Positions 36,848 to 45,340 of a stretch of 64,000 nucleotides of DNA are shown here, piece by piece. Origin of the DNA: Pseudarthrobacter sp. L1SW (GTDB lineage: Bacteria > Actinomycetota > Actinomycetes > Actinomycetales > Micrococcaceae); contig NZ_CP078079.1 in NCBI RefSeq assembly GCF_020809045.1, positions 930,001 to 994,000 of the forward strand, read 5' to 3'. Every line of letters starts with the position of its first letter. The stretch's first letter is position 1. The translations under genes and the position numbers were made by a program. The notes below the pieces were generated by a model. The model was not told the origin of the DNA. It saw only the letters and a program-made list of their open reading frames with translations, and did not search any database.

Positions 36848-37717
36848 CTATCTCCGGAATTCGATGCGGACGGAGTTGTCGTCCGGGAGGACGATGACCG
36901 TCCCGTCCCGCGGCGTCCAGCCGTCGTGCAGGAAGAAGAAGCGTCCGCCGCTCAGCACCAGCAGGCGCAGACCGTCGTACCGGTAGAGCGGGGCGTCCCC
37001 GTTGCCCACCTTCACTTCGGTGACAGCGCCGGAGCCGATGCCCAGCGGCTTGGGCGAGTACACCTCCGCCCGGGGCATGAACTGGACACCCCGTTCGTAG
37101 TCCACTGCCAGCCGCCGGCCCAGCGCCTGGGCATAGTCGGCGGTGCCCCAGAACAGCAGCAGCGTCACGATGCTCAGGATCAGCGTGGTTTCCACCGCCC
37201 GCTGTTCGGCGCTGAGGGATGGCAGCTTGCCGTCCCGGCCCAGGCGGCGTAGGTGGACGCACCAGGTAGCCGCCAGTACGCCCAAGGCCATCAAGTACGG
37301 CGAGAAGAGTGCCGTCCGGGTGCGGTCCACCACTGCCAGCACCAGGCTGACGCCGACCACAAGCCCACTGACCAGTGCACCGATTCCGGCGGCCCGGAGG
37401 ATGACAGCGCGGCCCCGGCCCTCCTCGATCCGTCGGCGCAGCAAGCGGTCCAGCGCCAGCCAGGCAACGCTGGCAGCAAGGATGCAGACCAGCGGCAGGA
37501 AGAGGGCGTTGATGCTGATGAGCAGGTAGTCCTGCACCGTGTACCCGAAGAGGCTGACATTGAGGCCCATGTAAGCCGCCTGCGCGTCGGCGCGTGCCCA
37601 GCCGAAGTAGAACAGCAGCGCCGTGGCAACCGTGACCGGCGGCCCAATGGCGGAAATGACTCCGACGGCGCGGGACCACGAGGAACGCCCGTCCCCGCCA
37701 GCCTCCGCCTCCGTCAC
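36848..37717 (-). CDS. Polytopic membrane protein of unknown function
   Basis: A 289-residue protein with about five transmembrane helices (for example VTVATALLFYFGWA, YLLISINALFLPLVCILAAS and TLILSIVTLLLFWGTADYA). A 90-residue extracytoplasmic C-terminal domain follows, containing YDGLRLLVLSGGRFFFLHDG and VIVLPDDNSVRIEF. I recognise no family. GTG 37717 is chosen; it has no Shine-Dalgarno and sits 14 nt downstream of the lipoprotein stop, so translational coupling is likely. Confidence 0.6.
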   Translation of the reverse strand: MTEAEAGGDGRSSWSRAVGVISAIGPPVTVATALLFYFGWARADAQAAYMGLNVSLFGYTVQDYLLISINALFLPLVCILAASVAWLALDRLLRRRIEEGRGRAVILRAAGIGALVSGLVVGVSLVLAVVDRTRTALFSPYLMALGVLAATWCVHLRRLGRDGKLPSLSAEQRAVETTLILSIVTLLLFWGTADYAQALGRRLAVDYERGVQFMPRAEVYSPKPLGIGSGAVTEVKVGNGDAPLYRYDGLRLLVLSGGRFFFLHDGWTPRDGTVIVLPDDNSVRIEFRR

Positions 37718-37730
37718 GGTACGGCGCCGG

Positions 37731-38882
37731 TCATGGTGCGGCGCCCGGCGCCTGCGGGCACGTACCCTGGTCCGCGGCGTACTCGAAGGAAGCGGACCCT
37801 TGCACTTGCCAGTCTGAATCGGCAATGCTGACCTCGGCCGTAGTGGATTGCACTTCATCCAGTGGCGGTGCCAGGAAGTAGAACTCAAACGGGAAGTTGG
37901 TGTCCGTGAAGCTCTGGCGCTGGCTGACCAGTGCCGTGGTGGAGCCAACGTTAACCGAACGGACAGTACCGGCGGGGAGGCCGGTCACGTTCCCGTCCAG
38001 GATGATCACATCTCCGACGCAGACCTGGAAGGGCTGGCTGTCGCCCGCCTCGTCCTGCACGGCTTTGAGTTCCGGCACGCAGGCGGTTCCGGGCCTGGGG
38101 GCAAGTTCCACGATTGCGTTCGGCTTTTGAATCCGGACGGCGGCGATATTGCTGAGGATCTGCTGCGCGGCTTCAGACCAGCAGTCAGGCGGGGATATCG
38201 ACAGGGCAGAAATGCCCGCATCCCAGGCAGCCTGGTCACCCTTCAAGCCCAGGCAGAGGGCCCTCGCTGCTTCTTCCACGGTATTGAAGGGCTGGTCGAA
38301 GCCAGGAATCGACGCGCAGTTCAAGTCCTTCAAGCGCACGTACCAAATTGGATCTCCCCGTCCTACCGGTCCTATCGGCAGCCAGTCGAGCACCACGGTC
38401 TCGGGTGCGGGCGGCTGGGCAGGGGCGGGCGGTCCGGGTGGCTGCGCGGGCGGTTGGCCTGGGGCCGGAGGGGCGGCCGGCGGGGCAGGCGGCTGGTTGG
38501 GGGCGGGCGGTCCGGGTGGCTGCGCCGGACCAGGCCCTTGCGGCTGGCGTGGCGCGGGCAGCGGCTGTGGGGCGGGTGCCGGGCCCGGGCCTTGCGGCCG
38601 GCTTCGCCCGCTGTCAGAGCCGCTGCCGGAACCGGAGCCTGTACCCTCTGCGTCTGAACCGGCAGAGCCGCGGGATCCGTCCGATCCTTGGCTGGCCTCG
38701 GCCGCCGCTTCTTCGGCCGGGCGGTCCGATGGCGATGCGTCCTGCCCGCTCCGGCCAGACGCGGCGGGGCTGCTGGCAGGAGGGTCACTGCGGTCGTCCG
38801 TTGCCATGCAGGCAGAGAGAAGCAGCGACAGGATCAGCGACCAGACAAGGGCGATCGGGTGGCGGCGGCTGTAGGAGTGCAT
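37731..38882 (-). CDS. Proline-rich surface lipoprotein, unknown function
   Basis: A 383-residue protein with three parts. A lipoprotein signal (IALVWSLILSLLLSAC, lipobox LLSAC) anchors it. A long Ser/Gly/Glu then Pro/Ala/Gln/Gly linker (residues about 30-155, many PPGPPAP units) would span the cell wall. A C-terminal domain of about 220 residues has four or more cysteines (LNCASIPG, RALCLGL, PDCWSEA, TACVPEL) that may form disulfides. No family is recognised. It probably works with the membrane protein encoded directly downstream. Confidence 0.65.
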   Translation of the reverse strand: MHSYSRRHPIALVWSLILSLLLSACMATDDRSDPPASSPAASGRSGQDASPSDRPAEEAAAEASQGSDGSRGSAGSDAEGTGSGSGSGSDSGRSRPQGPGPAPAPQPLPAPRQPQGPGPAQPPGPPAPNQPPAPPAAPPAPGQPPAQPPGPPAPAQPPAPETVVLDWLPIGPVGRGDPIWYVRLKDLNCASIPGFDQPFNTVEEAARALCLGLKGDQAAWDAGISALSISPPDCWSEAAQQILSNIAAVRIQKPNAIVELAPRPGTACVPELKAVQDEAGDSQPFQVCVGDVIILDGNVTGLPAGTVRSVNVGSTTALVSQRQSFTDTNFPFEFYFLAPPLDEVQSTTAEVSIADSDWQVQGSASFEYAADQGTCPQAPGAAP

Positions 38883-38997
38883 CTCGCACCATCACTATCT
38901 CTGTTTGCCGAACTTCCAGCCTTGGCTTGGGTGCGGGGATCTCCGCCGGGGAGAGCCCAACTTCCGCAGGGTAGGTGCATACACGGGCATTAAACAC

Positions 38998-39028
38998 GCC
39001 CGGCGTTACTGCGCCGTTACTGCCGGGC
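38998..39028 (-). terminator. Hairpin after the MFS gene
   Basis: GCCCGGC (38998-39004) and GCCGGGC (39022-39028) form a 7-bp stem. The loop contains a repeated AGTAACG on the minus strand. It lies 14 nt after the MFS stop at 39043. Confidence 0.45.
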
Positions 39029-39042
39029 TTCAGTCCCATATT

Positions 39043-40302
39043 TCACAGGGCGGGCTGGCGCTTCCTGCGGAAGACAGTCCGCAGATGGTCGCGGAAACCC
39101 AGGCTGCTCCTCCTGCTGACCACGACCACGCCGGAGACAGCGGCCAGCAGCACGATGGCACCGCCGGAGGCCACGGCCCAGCGGGCACCGAACTCCGATC
39201 CGATCCAGCCCATCAGCGGCGCACCGACGGCGGTGCCGCCCTGGAGGACCGCCAGGTACAGCGCCAGCACGCGCCCGCGGAATTGCGGCTCCACGGAGAG
39301 CTGGATGCTGGTGTTGCAGCTGTTCAGGAACGTGATGGACGCCAGTCCGATCGGGACCAGGACGGCAGCGTACAGCCAGAACGACGGCGACACGCTCCCC
39401 AGGAGGGTAAAGGCACCGAGTCCCAGCGCACCGCCCAGCAGGAACCGCAGCCGCGGCCCGGCCCTGCGTGCCGCAAGCAGGGCCCCGGCCAGGGTGCCCA
39501 CCGCCATGATCGAACCAAGAAGCCCGAACTCGCCCGGGCCGGCGCCGAACTCAGTGGTGGCCATCAGCGCGTTGATGATGGGAAAGTTCATTCCGAACGC
39601 CCCCAGGATGCCCACCAGGACCATGATCAGCACCAGGTCCGGACGGTTGCGCACATAGCGGACACCTTCCGCCACCTGGTGTTTGCTCCGTGTTGGCCGT
39701 GCCGCGGGGGTGAGCTCAGAGGTCCGGATCCGGAAGAGGGAGATGATGACGGCGGCGAAGCTGGCGGCGTTCAGAAGGAAGACCGGTCCCGTGCCCACCC
39801 AGGCGATCAGTACTCCGGCGATGGCAGGGCCGGTGAGCCGGGCCGTGTTGAAGGACGCGGAGTTCAGCGCAACGGCGTTGGAGATGTTGTCCTGCCCCAC
39901 GAGTTCGGACACAAAGGCCTGGCGGGACGGTGCATCGATGGCGCTGGCTATCCCAAGGCAGAGCGCGGCCACATAGGCGTGCCAGAGTTGTGCGGTGCCG
40001 GTGACCACCAGGAGCCCGAGCGCCAGCCCGGTCGCACCCATGGCCACCTGCGTCCACAGCAGGATCACCCGTTTGCGGTAGCGGTCCGCCAGCACTCCGC
40101 CGTACGGGCCGAGCAACAGCATGGGCAGGAACTGCAGGCCGGTGGTGATGCCGACTGCGGCGCCGGAGTAGTTGGTGAGGACGGTCAGGACCAGCCAGTC
40201 CTGGGCCACCCGCTGCATCCAGGTGCCGATGTTGGACACCAGCGCGCCGCTGGCCCAGATCCGGTAGTTGCGGTTTTCCAGCGCGCGGAACATGGCGCTC
40301 AT
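39043..40302 (-). CDS. MFS exporter of the MFS_3 (EntS-like) group
   Basis: A 419-residue transporter that begins MSAMFRALENRNYRIWASG, the typical opening of MFS_3 efflux proteins. Other motifs are IGTWMQRVAQDWLVL, GPYGGVLADRYRKR and GIASAIDAPSRQAFVSELV. Its ATG overlaps the MarR stop (ATGA, 40299-40302), so it is the effector gene of a MarR-controlled drug or metabolite efflux unit. The substrate is unknown. An extended upstream frame into MarR is rejected. Confidence 0.9.
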   Translation of the reverse strand: MSAMFRALENRNYRIWASGALVSNIGTWMQRVAQDWLVLTVLTNYSGAAVGITTGLQFLPMLLLGPYGGVLADRYRKRVILLWTQVAMGATGLALGLLVVTGTAQLWHAYVAALCLGIASAIDAPSRQAFVSELVGQDNISNAVALNSASFNTARLTGPAIAGVLIAWVGTGPVFLLNAASFAAVIISLFRIRTSELTPAARPTRSKHQVAEGVRYVRNRPDLVLIMVLVGILGAFGMNFPIINALMATTEFGAGPGEFGLLGSIMAVGTLAGALLAARRAGPRLRFLLGGALGLGAFTLLGSVSPSFWLYAAVLVPIGLASITFLNSCNTSIQLSVEPQFRGRVLALYLAVLQGGTAVGAPLMGWIGSEFGARWAVASGGAIVLLAAVSGVVVVSRRSSLGFRDHLRTVFRRKRQPAL

Positions 40303-40757
40303 CTGCCGCTCATCTCCTGCATGATGTGTGCCGCCCGGCTCAGGACCAGCCGGTCTTCCTCGCTCAGCCCCGCCACTCTCTGGGCAAGCCATGCGGTCCG
40401 CTGGTTCCGGGCCTCTTCAAGGACGACCCGGCCGGCGTCGGTGATGTTGATGTGGACCTGGCGGCCGTCGTCGGGGTTTGCCGCCCTGGAGACGAAGCCC
40501 ATCTCGGCGAGGGCGTTGACGATCCGGGTCATGGACGGGGCCTGAACGTGCTCGCTTTTGGCCAGTTCGCGGAGGGTACTGGGTCCGCTGCCGTTGAGCA
40601 ACGCCAGGACCGTGTACTGCCCCGGCGTAATGGCATCGCCGGTTGCCTCGACCCGGAGCCGCCGCGAGGTGCGCATCACGGCGGTACGGAGGTCGATGGC
40701 AAGGGTGTCGGGGGCGATTTGTTCGGCTGTGGTGCTCTCGTTCTTGGTGGTGGTCAC
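40299..40757 (-). CDS. MarR-family transcriptional regulator
   Basis: A 152-residue winged-helix protein. The recognition region is STLRELAKSEHVQAPSMTRI, and the wing is GFVSRAANPDDGRQVHINIT with the family's Asp-x-Arg. It should repress itself and the downstream MFS gene until a ligand binds. GTG 40757 lies 12 nt after AGGAGG, a long spacing. Two palindromes immediately upstream are its likely operators. Confidence 0.9.
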   Translation of the reverse strand: MTTTKNESTTAEQIAPDTLAIDLRTAVMRTSRRLRVEATGDAITPGQYTVLALLNGSGPSTLRELAKSEHVQAPSMTRIVNALAEMGFVSRAANPDDGRQVHINITDAGRVVLEEARNQRTAWLAQRVAGLSEEDRLVLSRAAHIMQEMSGR

Positions 40758-40783
40758 GCTCGCGTTGCGCCTCCTGAAAATGC

Positions 40784-40809
40784 TTAGCAGTGCTAATTAG
40801 TCCTGCTAA
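40784..40809. promoter_or_regulatory. Double palindromic MarR operator
   Basis: TTAGCAGTGCTAA (40784-40796) is a perfect 6-1-6 inverted repeat. Directly abutting it, TTAGTCCTGCTAA (40797-40809) repeats the pattern with two mismatches. The pair lies 27 nt upstream of the marR start, as expected for an autoregulated MarR-MFS operon. Confidence 0.75.
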
Positions 40810-40924
40810 TAAGTATGCTGCGGTGGGTGGCGCACCGCAAGGCTGTGGGTGGTTGACGTCGGTCACCACGGCGAGGAGCATCTAACCTGCAGGTTTGGCC
40901 TGGGGGTTCAGGTTGGTGGCAGGC

Positions 40925-42076
40925 ATGAAGCGGATAGAACGTTTTTCTTGGTGCATCACGGCGCTTGGCGCTGCAGTCCTCCTGGGTGTCGGTGGCTGTT
41001 CCGCCGCTCCCGAGCCGCCGCCCGCGCCCGCGTCCCGTCTGAGCCAGCTGAAAAGCGATGTGGAGCAATACCTTCAGGACCGGCTTGCCACCGGCGCCTC
41101 CGCCGTCCTGGTTCAAGCCCGTGCCGGCGGGGAAACCTGGTCCGAGGCACATGGGGTGAAGGACCAGGAAACCAGGCAACCGGCGGAGCCAGACGGCGCA
41201 TTCCACATTGCCAGCGTCACCAAGCCGATGGTGGCGGCGGCAGTGCTGACGCTGGTGGAAGAGGAACGGCTGCAGCTTGACGGGCTGGTGGATGATTACC
41301 TTCCCGGGTTCCAGGAGGTGATGAAGCCGCCGCAGCCGGTCTCAGTGCGGATGCTGCTGAACCATACTTCCGGCATGCCGGAGTTCGAAGGGCCGTTGAG
41401 CCGTTCAGGTCCCTTGAAGCAGGTTTTTGCTGCCCCCATCACCGGTGAGCAAAGGCTGGCGCTGGCGGGCACGGAGCAGTGGGAAAAACCTCCAGGTTCC
41501 GGGTTTGAATACTCCAGCTCGAACTATGTGGCACTGGGTCTGATCATCGAACGGCTGACCGGGCGGAGCCTGTCAGAAGTGCTGAGGAGCCACGTTACGG
41601 AACCGCTGGGAATGGATGACACCGTGCTGGCCGGTTCCGCCGCCGCGCCTTCCGGCATGGTCCACGGGTATGCGGTGGTCGACGGCGAAACGATGGACGG
41701 TGCCAACGCGGGCTTCCATGCCGGCTCGGCATCCGGCGGCATGATCTCCACCGTCCACGACGTGAACACGTTCTTCTCGGCCCTCATGCAGGGCAGGCTG
41801 GTGAACCCCGCGTCGGTGGAAGAGATGCGCGGCTCCGATGCTGAGCCTTTTGGGCTCGGGCTCTTCAAGTGGCAGGACAGCTGTACGGGCGACTTTTACT
41901 ATGGCCATCTTGGCGGGACGCCGGGCTATGAATCGCTCGCGATGACCAGCGCCGACGGCACCCGGCAGCTTGCCCTGGGGGTGGCGCACTCCGCGGAGCC
42001 CCTGGTTCCCGGGAAAACACGGGACAGCACCGCGTTTGAGGACATGGCCACCAAGGCCTTGGACAGCACCTGCTGA
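40925..42076 (+). CDS. Lipoprotein serine hydrolase, class C beta-lactamase-like
   Basis: A 383-residue protein with a lipoprotein signal ending LLGVGGCSA. The hydrolase domain has the nucleophile motif SVTK (SxxK), a YSSSNY tyrosine motif and HLGG in place of KTG. This set is typical of esterase/D-aminopeptidase members of the class C family. The substrate is unknown; cell-wall peptides or esters are likely. ATG 40925 is chosen so that the signal peptide starts MKRIERFSW. It is divergent from the marR unit. Confidence 0.88.
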   Translation: MKRIERFSWCITALGAAVLLGVGGCSAAPEPPPAPASRLSQLKSDVEQYLQDRLATGASAVLVQARAGGETWSEAHGVKDQETRQPAEPDGAFHIASVTKPMVAAAVLTLVEEERLQLDGLVDDYLPGFQEVMKPPQPVSVRMLLNHTSGMPEFEGPLSRSGPLKQVFAAPITGEQRLALAGTEQWEKPPGSGFEYSSSNYVALGLIIERLTGRSLSEVLRSHVTEPLGMDDTVLAGSAAAPSGMVHGYAVVDGETMDGANAGFHAGSASGGMISTVHDVNTFFSALMQGRLVNPASVEEMRGSDAEPFGLGLFKWQDSCTGDFYYGHLGGTPGYESLAMTSADGTRQLALGVAHSAEPLVPGKTRDSTAFEDMATKALDSTC

Positions 42077-42100
42077 CGGCACGCCTGGTTAGGCTGTGGC

Positions 42101-42616
42101 ATGGACTATGTTCTTCGCCGGGCCACTCCGGAAGATGCCGAAGCTGTGGTGCTGATGCACACGCTCGCCCACGAGGAGTGCTACCCGCACCTGCTGTCCC
42201 CGGCCTTTTTCGCCGCCCGCCGGAAGGCAATCCCGGAACGGGTGGACCGTCGTCGTACATACCTGGACGTCGCTGACCCGCGGATCATCGCCGTGGACGC
42301 CAACAACGAGGTTGTGGGACTCGCCGACGCCGGCCCCGGCCGCGACGAGGACAGCCCAGTACCCCTGGAGCTGTACTCGATCTACGTCCTCGGCCGCGCG
42401 CAAGGCACGGGGCTGGGGACGGCCCTGCTGCGTGCCGCGGTCGGGGAGTCCCCGGCGTACCTATGGGTGCTGGAGGACAATGTGCGGGCACAGGCCTTCT
42501 ACCGCCGGCATGGCTTCCTGCCTGACGGCAAGCGCGGCCTGCTTCCACCCGACTGGGAGGAAGTGCCCGAAATCCGGATGGTCCGGCCCGCCCAGGCCGC
42601 CGCACGGCCGGCATGA
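42101..42616 (+). CDS. GNAT-family N-acetyltransferase
   Basis: A 171-residue protein with a full GNAT fold. The opening VLRRATPEDAEAVVLMH is followed by the acetyl-CoA loop RAQGTGLGTALLRAAV (Q-x-x-G-x-G). The strand/loop YLWVLEDNVRAQAFYRRHGF is the usual terminal motif. Its substrate is unknown. It begins 24 nt after the serine hydrolase and could share its transcript. Confidence 0.88.
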   Translation: MDYVLRRATPEDAEAVVLMHTLAHEECYPHLLSPAFFAARRKAIPERVDRRRTYLDVADPRIIAVDANNEVVGLADAGPGRDEDSPVPLELYSIYVLGRAQGTGLGTALLRAAVGESPAYLWVLEDNVRAQAFYRRHGFLPDGKRGLLPPDWEEVPEIRMVRPAQAAARPA

Positions 42617-42647
42617 CCGCCACGCAAGCTCTTGATGCGGAAGCGGC

Positions 42648-43043
42648 CTACTGGCTCCCCTTGATCTTCCGCCAGCCACCCGCGCGGTTGGTTTCGATGA
42701 TGGCCCGGAACATCTCCACCAGGGCCTCCTCATTGATGGGGTCGCCCTCATAGTAGGAAATCATCCTGCCCGTCTTGTTGCCGTGGCCGCCCGTGATGAT
42801 GTTGTGCGGGTCCGGGGCCAGGCCGCCATCGTACAGGAACACATTGACATGGTCCTTCGCGGCGAGCAGCGCGCAGATGTTGCCCTGCAGCACGAAGTAC
42901 GGCTGGACTGTGCGCTTGATGGTCTCCTCCACGGCAGGATCGGCAGCATGGGCCAGGTCCCGCACCTTCAGGCAGATCTGCTGCTGCCAAGGCGGGAGTG
43001 CGCCGATGTAGTGGTCAACGCGGGGATCCTTCTGGTAGCTCAT
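42648..43043 (-). CDS. DUF1801 domain protein
   Basis: A 131-residue protein that matches DUF1801/YdhG-like proteins: the opening YQKDPRVDHYIGALPPWQQQ, the core VQPYFVLQGNICALLAAKDH, and RMISYYEGDPINEEAL. Some members in Bacillus were proposed to be frataxin-like iron chaperones. The start has AGGAG upstream. A second DUF1801-like gene lies only 470 nt away. Confidence 0.8.
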   Translation of the reverse strand: MSYQKDPRVDHYIGALPPWQQQICLKVRDLAHAADPAVEETIKRTVQPYFVLQGNICALLAAKDHVNVFLYDGGLAPDPHNIITGGHGNKTGRMISYYEGDPINEEALVEMFRAIIETNRAGGWRKIKGSQ

Positions 43044-43099
43044 CCTTGAACTCCTGACGGGTCTGTTACTGGCCGGGCAACGCTCCTATCGTTGGAGCC

Positions 43100-43426
43100 A
43101 TGGCTGATACTTTTGCGTCCCTGGTGGAAACATTCAAGAACATCGGCGTCTCCAGGGCCTACGGTTCCCCAATCCAGCTGGGCGGGGAAGAGGTCATTCC
43201 CGTCGCACTGGTGTCCTTCGGGTTCGGTGGCGGCTGGGAAGCCGGGCAGGAGGGTGCGTCCGGCGGCGGGGGAGGCGGGATGGTGCTGCCGCTCGGCGTC
43301 TACCGGAACGTGGGCGGGCAGGTGGCGTTCCGGCCCAACACCGTAGTGGCGCTGGTGTGCCTGGTGCCCCTGGTCAGCGCGGCGGGTGCCGCCGTCCGGA
43401 AGGCGATCCGCGCCGCTAAGTCCTGA
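43100..43426 (+). CDS. GerW/YtfJ-family protein
   Basis: A 108-residue protein with the GerW (formerly spore-protein YtfJ) pattern: VSRAYGSPIQLGGEEVIPVA, a glycine-rich loop, PLGVYRNVGGQVAFRPNT and a C-terminal hydrophobic helix. In non-sporulating actinobacteria these proteins have no known role. It is divergent from the DUF1801 gene, with a 56-nt gap. Confidence 0.8.
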   Translation: MADTFASLVETFKNIGVSRAYGSPIQLGGEEVIPVALVSFGFGGGWEAGQEGASGGGGGGMVLPLGVYRNVGGQVAFRPNTVVALVCLVPLVSAAGAAVRKAIRAAKS

Positions 43427-43512
43427 GGCGTGCTGCCGCCCCGTCCGGAAGGTACGACGGCGATGCCCGCCGGGCCCCGTCGTCGTGCGTGCTGCGGGTC
43501 TACACTGGCCGC

Positions 43513-43857
43513 ATGGGTGACGTTGACGATTCCCTTGCCGCCATGGGTGAACCGGAGCGCGGCTGCCTGCAGCGCGTCATCGCGACGGCGTGGCGCGTGG
43601 TCCCGGAGGCCGACCAAGGCCGCAGCTACGGGATGCCCGCGCTGAAGGTGGACGGCAAGCCGCTCATCGGAGTGGTGGCGGCTGCCAAGCACCTGTCCAT
43701 CTTTCCGTTCTCGCCCGAGGTGGTGGACGCCGTCGCGCCCAAACTGGCGGGCTTCTCGCTGTCCAAGGGGACTGTCCGGTTCACGCCGGACCATCCCGTC
43801 CCCGAGGAAGTGGTGGAGGAGATGGTCCGGCTGCGGCTGGCGGAGATCCGGAGGTAG
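43513..43857 (+). CDS. DUF1801 / iron-chaperone-like protein (second copy)
   Basis: A 114-residue protein: RSYGMPALKVDGKPLIGVVA, AAKHLSIFPFSPEVVDAV and VRFTPDHPVPEEVVEEMVRL are the standard DUF1801 blocks. ATG 43513 is chosen over an upstream ATG because of the normal family start. It ends 3 nt before the convergent metallophosphoesterase stop. Confidence 0.82.
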   Translation: MGDVDDSLAAMGEPERGCLQRVIATAWRVVPEADQGRSYGMPALKVDGKPLIGVVAAAKHLSIFPFSPEVVDAVAPKLAGFSLSKGTVRFTPDHPVPEEVVEEMVRLRLAEIRR

Positions 43858-43860
43858 CGC

Positions 43861-45045
43861 CTAGAGTTGCGCGGGATCCAGGGGCAGGGGAGTGATCGGC
43901 TGGTCGTTTGCGGTCAGGTCGATGCCCAGGTCCTTGGCGAACACCAGGCGGGTCTCCTTGTAGATCCCCGCGTGGTTCTCATCCAGCTCGAAGACGCGTG
44001 CGCCGCGGAGCCGGTTCCTGTCGGCGCCCGGCAGCCCGTAGGCGCCGAAGCCCGTCCCGGGCGCGTAGCCGAGCTCCACGCCGTAGTAGTTGCCCACGTA
44101 GGTGTTGACATGGTCGTGGCCCACAAAGTAGCCGCGGACGTCCCCGCGTTCCAGGAAGGCGTTGAACAGCCCTGAGTTGAAGGGGCCGGGGCACTCGTCC
44201 TCGTTCCGTTCGCCCACGATGCCGTGCTTTGCCACCGCACGCTGGTGGTCCGCGTCCGTCCGCGAATCGATGCTGGCGAACCACATGCTGCGGTGCTCGT
44301 GCAGGGCGATGTGTCCCCACATCAGGGACGGGATCTTCTTGCCGTACTTCTGCTCGGTGGCGATGGAGAGATTGCGGTACCAGGCCACCTGGTCCATGCG
44401 TACCCAGTCCCAGTCCGGGTAGCCCTCGAAGTCCTGCCCGTTGATGGTGTCCGGGGCGTAGCGGCCGGTGTCGATGAGCCAGAGGCCGAAGGCGGGGTCC
44501 TTGGATTTTGAGGACTGCACCAGCAGCAGCGAGTTGGATGTGCCGGTGAGGCCGTCTGTCGAGTCGCCGTTGACGTTGAACGGGTAGCTCTGCAGGAACT
44601 GCAGCATCTTGGCCTCGGTCATGCCGGTCCGGGCCACCGAGTCCTCATCGTGGTTGCCGAACGTGACGGCCCACGGGATCTGCCGGGTTTCCATCGGCCG
44701 GACCACGTGGTTCAGGGCCTGCTTGACCTCCAGCTCCGTGTCGCAGCCGCCGTTGATCACGTCCCCGTTGATCACCACGAAGTCCGGCTTCTCGGCATCC
44801 AGGGTGCGGTCCATGAGCTCGATGGTGCGGCGGTCGGTCTGCTCGTCGTCCTGCGTGTCGTTGAACTGGATTACCTTGAACCGGCCGTCCGGGCGGAACG
44901 CGAGCGTGGGCTTGGGGGCCTTCGTTCCCGGCACCGCGGTGGCTCCGGTTCCGGCCGCCACCGTCATGCCGAGAGCGCCCAGGGTTCCTGCTGCCGCCAG
45001 GGCCGCCCGCCTGCTGAAGTTGGGCTGGTTGATTTTGATGGTCAT
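43861..45045 (-). CDS. Tat-exported metallophosphoesterase
   Basis: A 394-residue protein with a Tat signal (FSRRAALAAAGTLGALG) and a calcineurin-like fold. Metal motifs are FNDTQDD, NGDVING, FGNHDEDS, GHIALHEH and GHDHVN in order. It would be a periplasmic or secreted phosphoesterase with two metals. A possible -10 (TACCCT) and a GTTCACC half-site reminiscent of Streptomyces PhoP boxes lie upstream (about 45085-45140), so phosphate control is conceivable but weakly supported. Confidence 0.88.
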   Translation of the reverse strand: MTIKINQPNFSRRAALAAAGTLGALGMTVAAGTGATAVPGTKAPKPTLAFRPDGRFKVIQFNDTQDDEQTDRRTIELMDRTLDAEKPDFVVINGDVINGGCDTELEVKQALNHVVRPMETRQIPWAVTFGNHDEDSVARTGMTEAKMLQFLQSYPFNVNGDSTDGLTGTSNSLLLVQSSKSKDPAFGLWLIDTGRYAPDTINGQDFEGYPDWDWVRMDQVAWYRNLSIATEQKYGKKIPSLMWGHIALHEHRSMWFASIDSRTDADHQRAVAKHGIVGERNEDECPGPFNSGLFNAFLERGDVRGYFVGHDHVNTYVGNYYGVELGYAPGTGFGAYGLPGADRNRLRGARVFELDENHAGIYKETRLVFAKDLGIDLTANDQPITPLPLDPAQL

Positions 45046-45340
45046 CGCTGCCTCTCTGCAATTTTGCGGCCGGGTTCCGGCCGTTCGTCACTGTGAGGGT
45101 AGGAAGCCCGGGCATCGGGGCGCCTAACGCATGGTGAACGGCACATGGTGGTGGAGGAAACCGGCGCACGGAAGGCAGGCTCCGCCCCTCGCCGGGCAAC
45201 CCGCCGCACGATATATTCGAGGAGGAATCCCGATCTCAGCTAGAAGACCTTGCCCCGGACTGGCCGGGCTTTGCTTGGTTTACGCATTTCCCAAACATCG
45301 CTCTTCCCGGCCAGCCCACGCTGCACCAAGGAGCGTCCCC

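Noticed and set aside
38380..38700. Repetitive GGCGGTCCGGGTGGC-like sequence considered as a CRISPR or minisatellite
   Set aside because: It encodes the Pro/Ala/Gly linker of the lipoprotein; there are no unique spacers.
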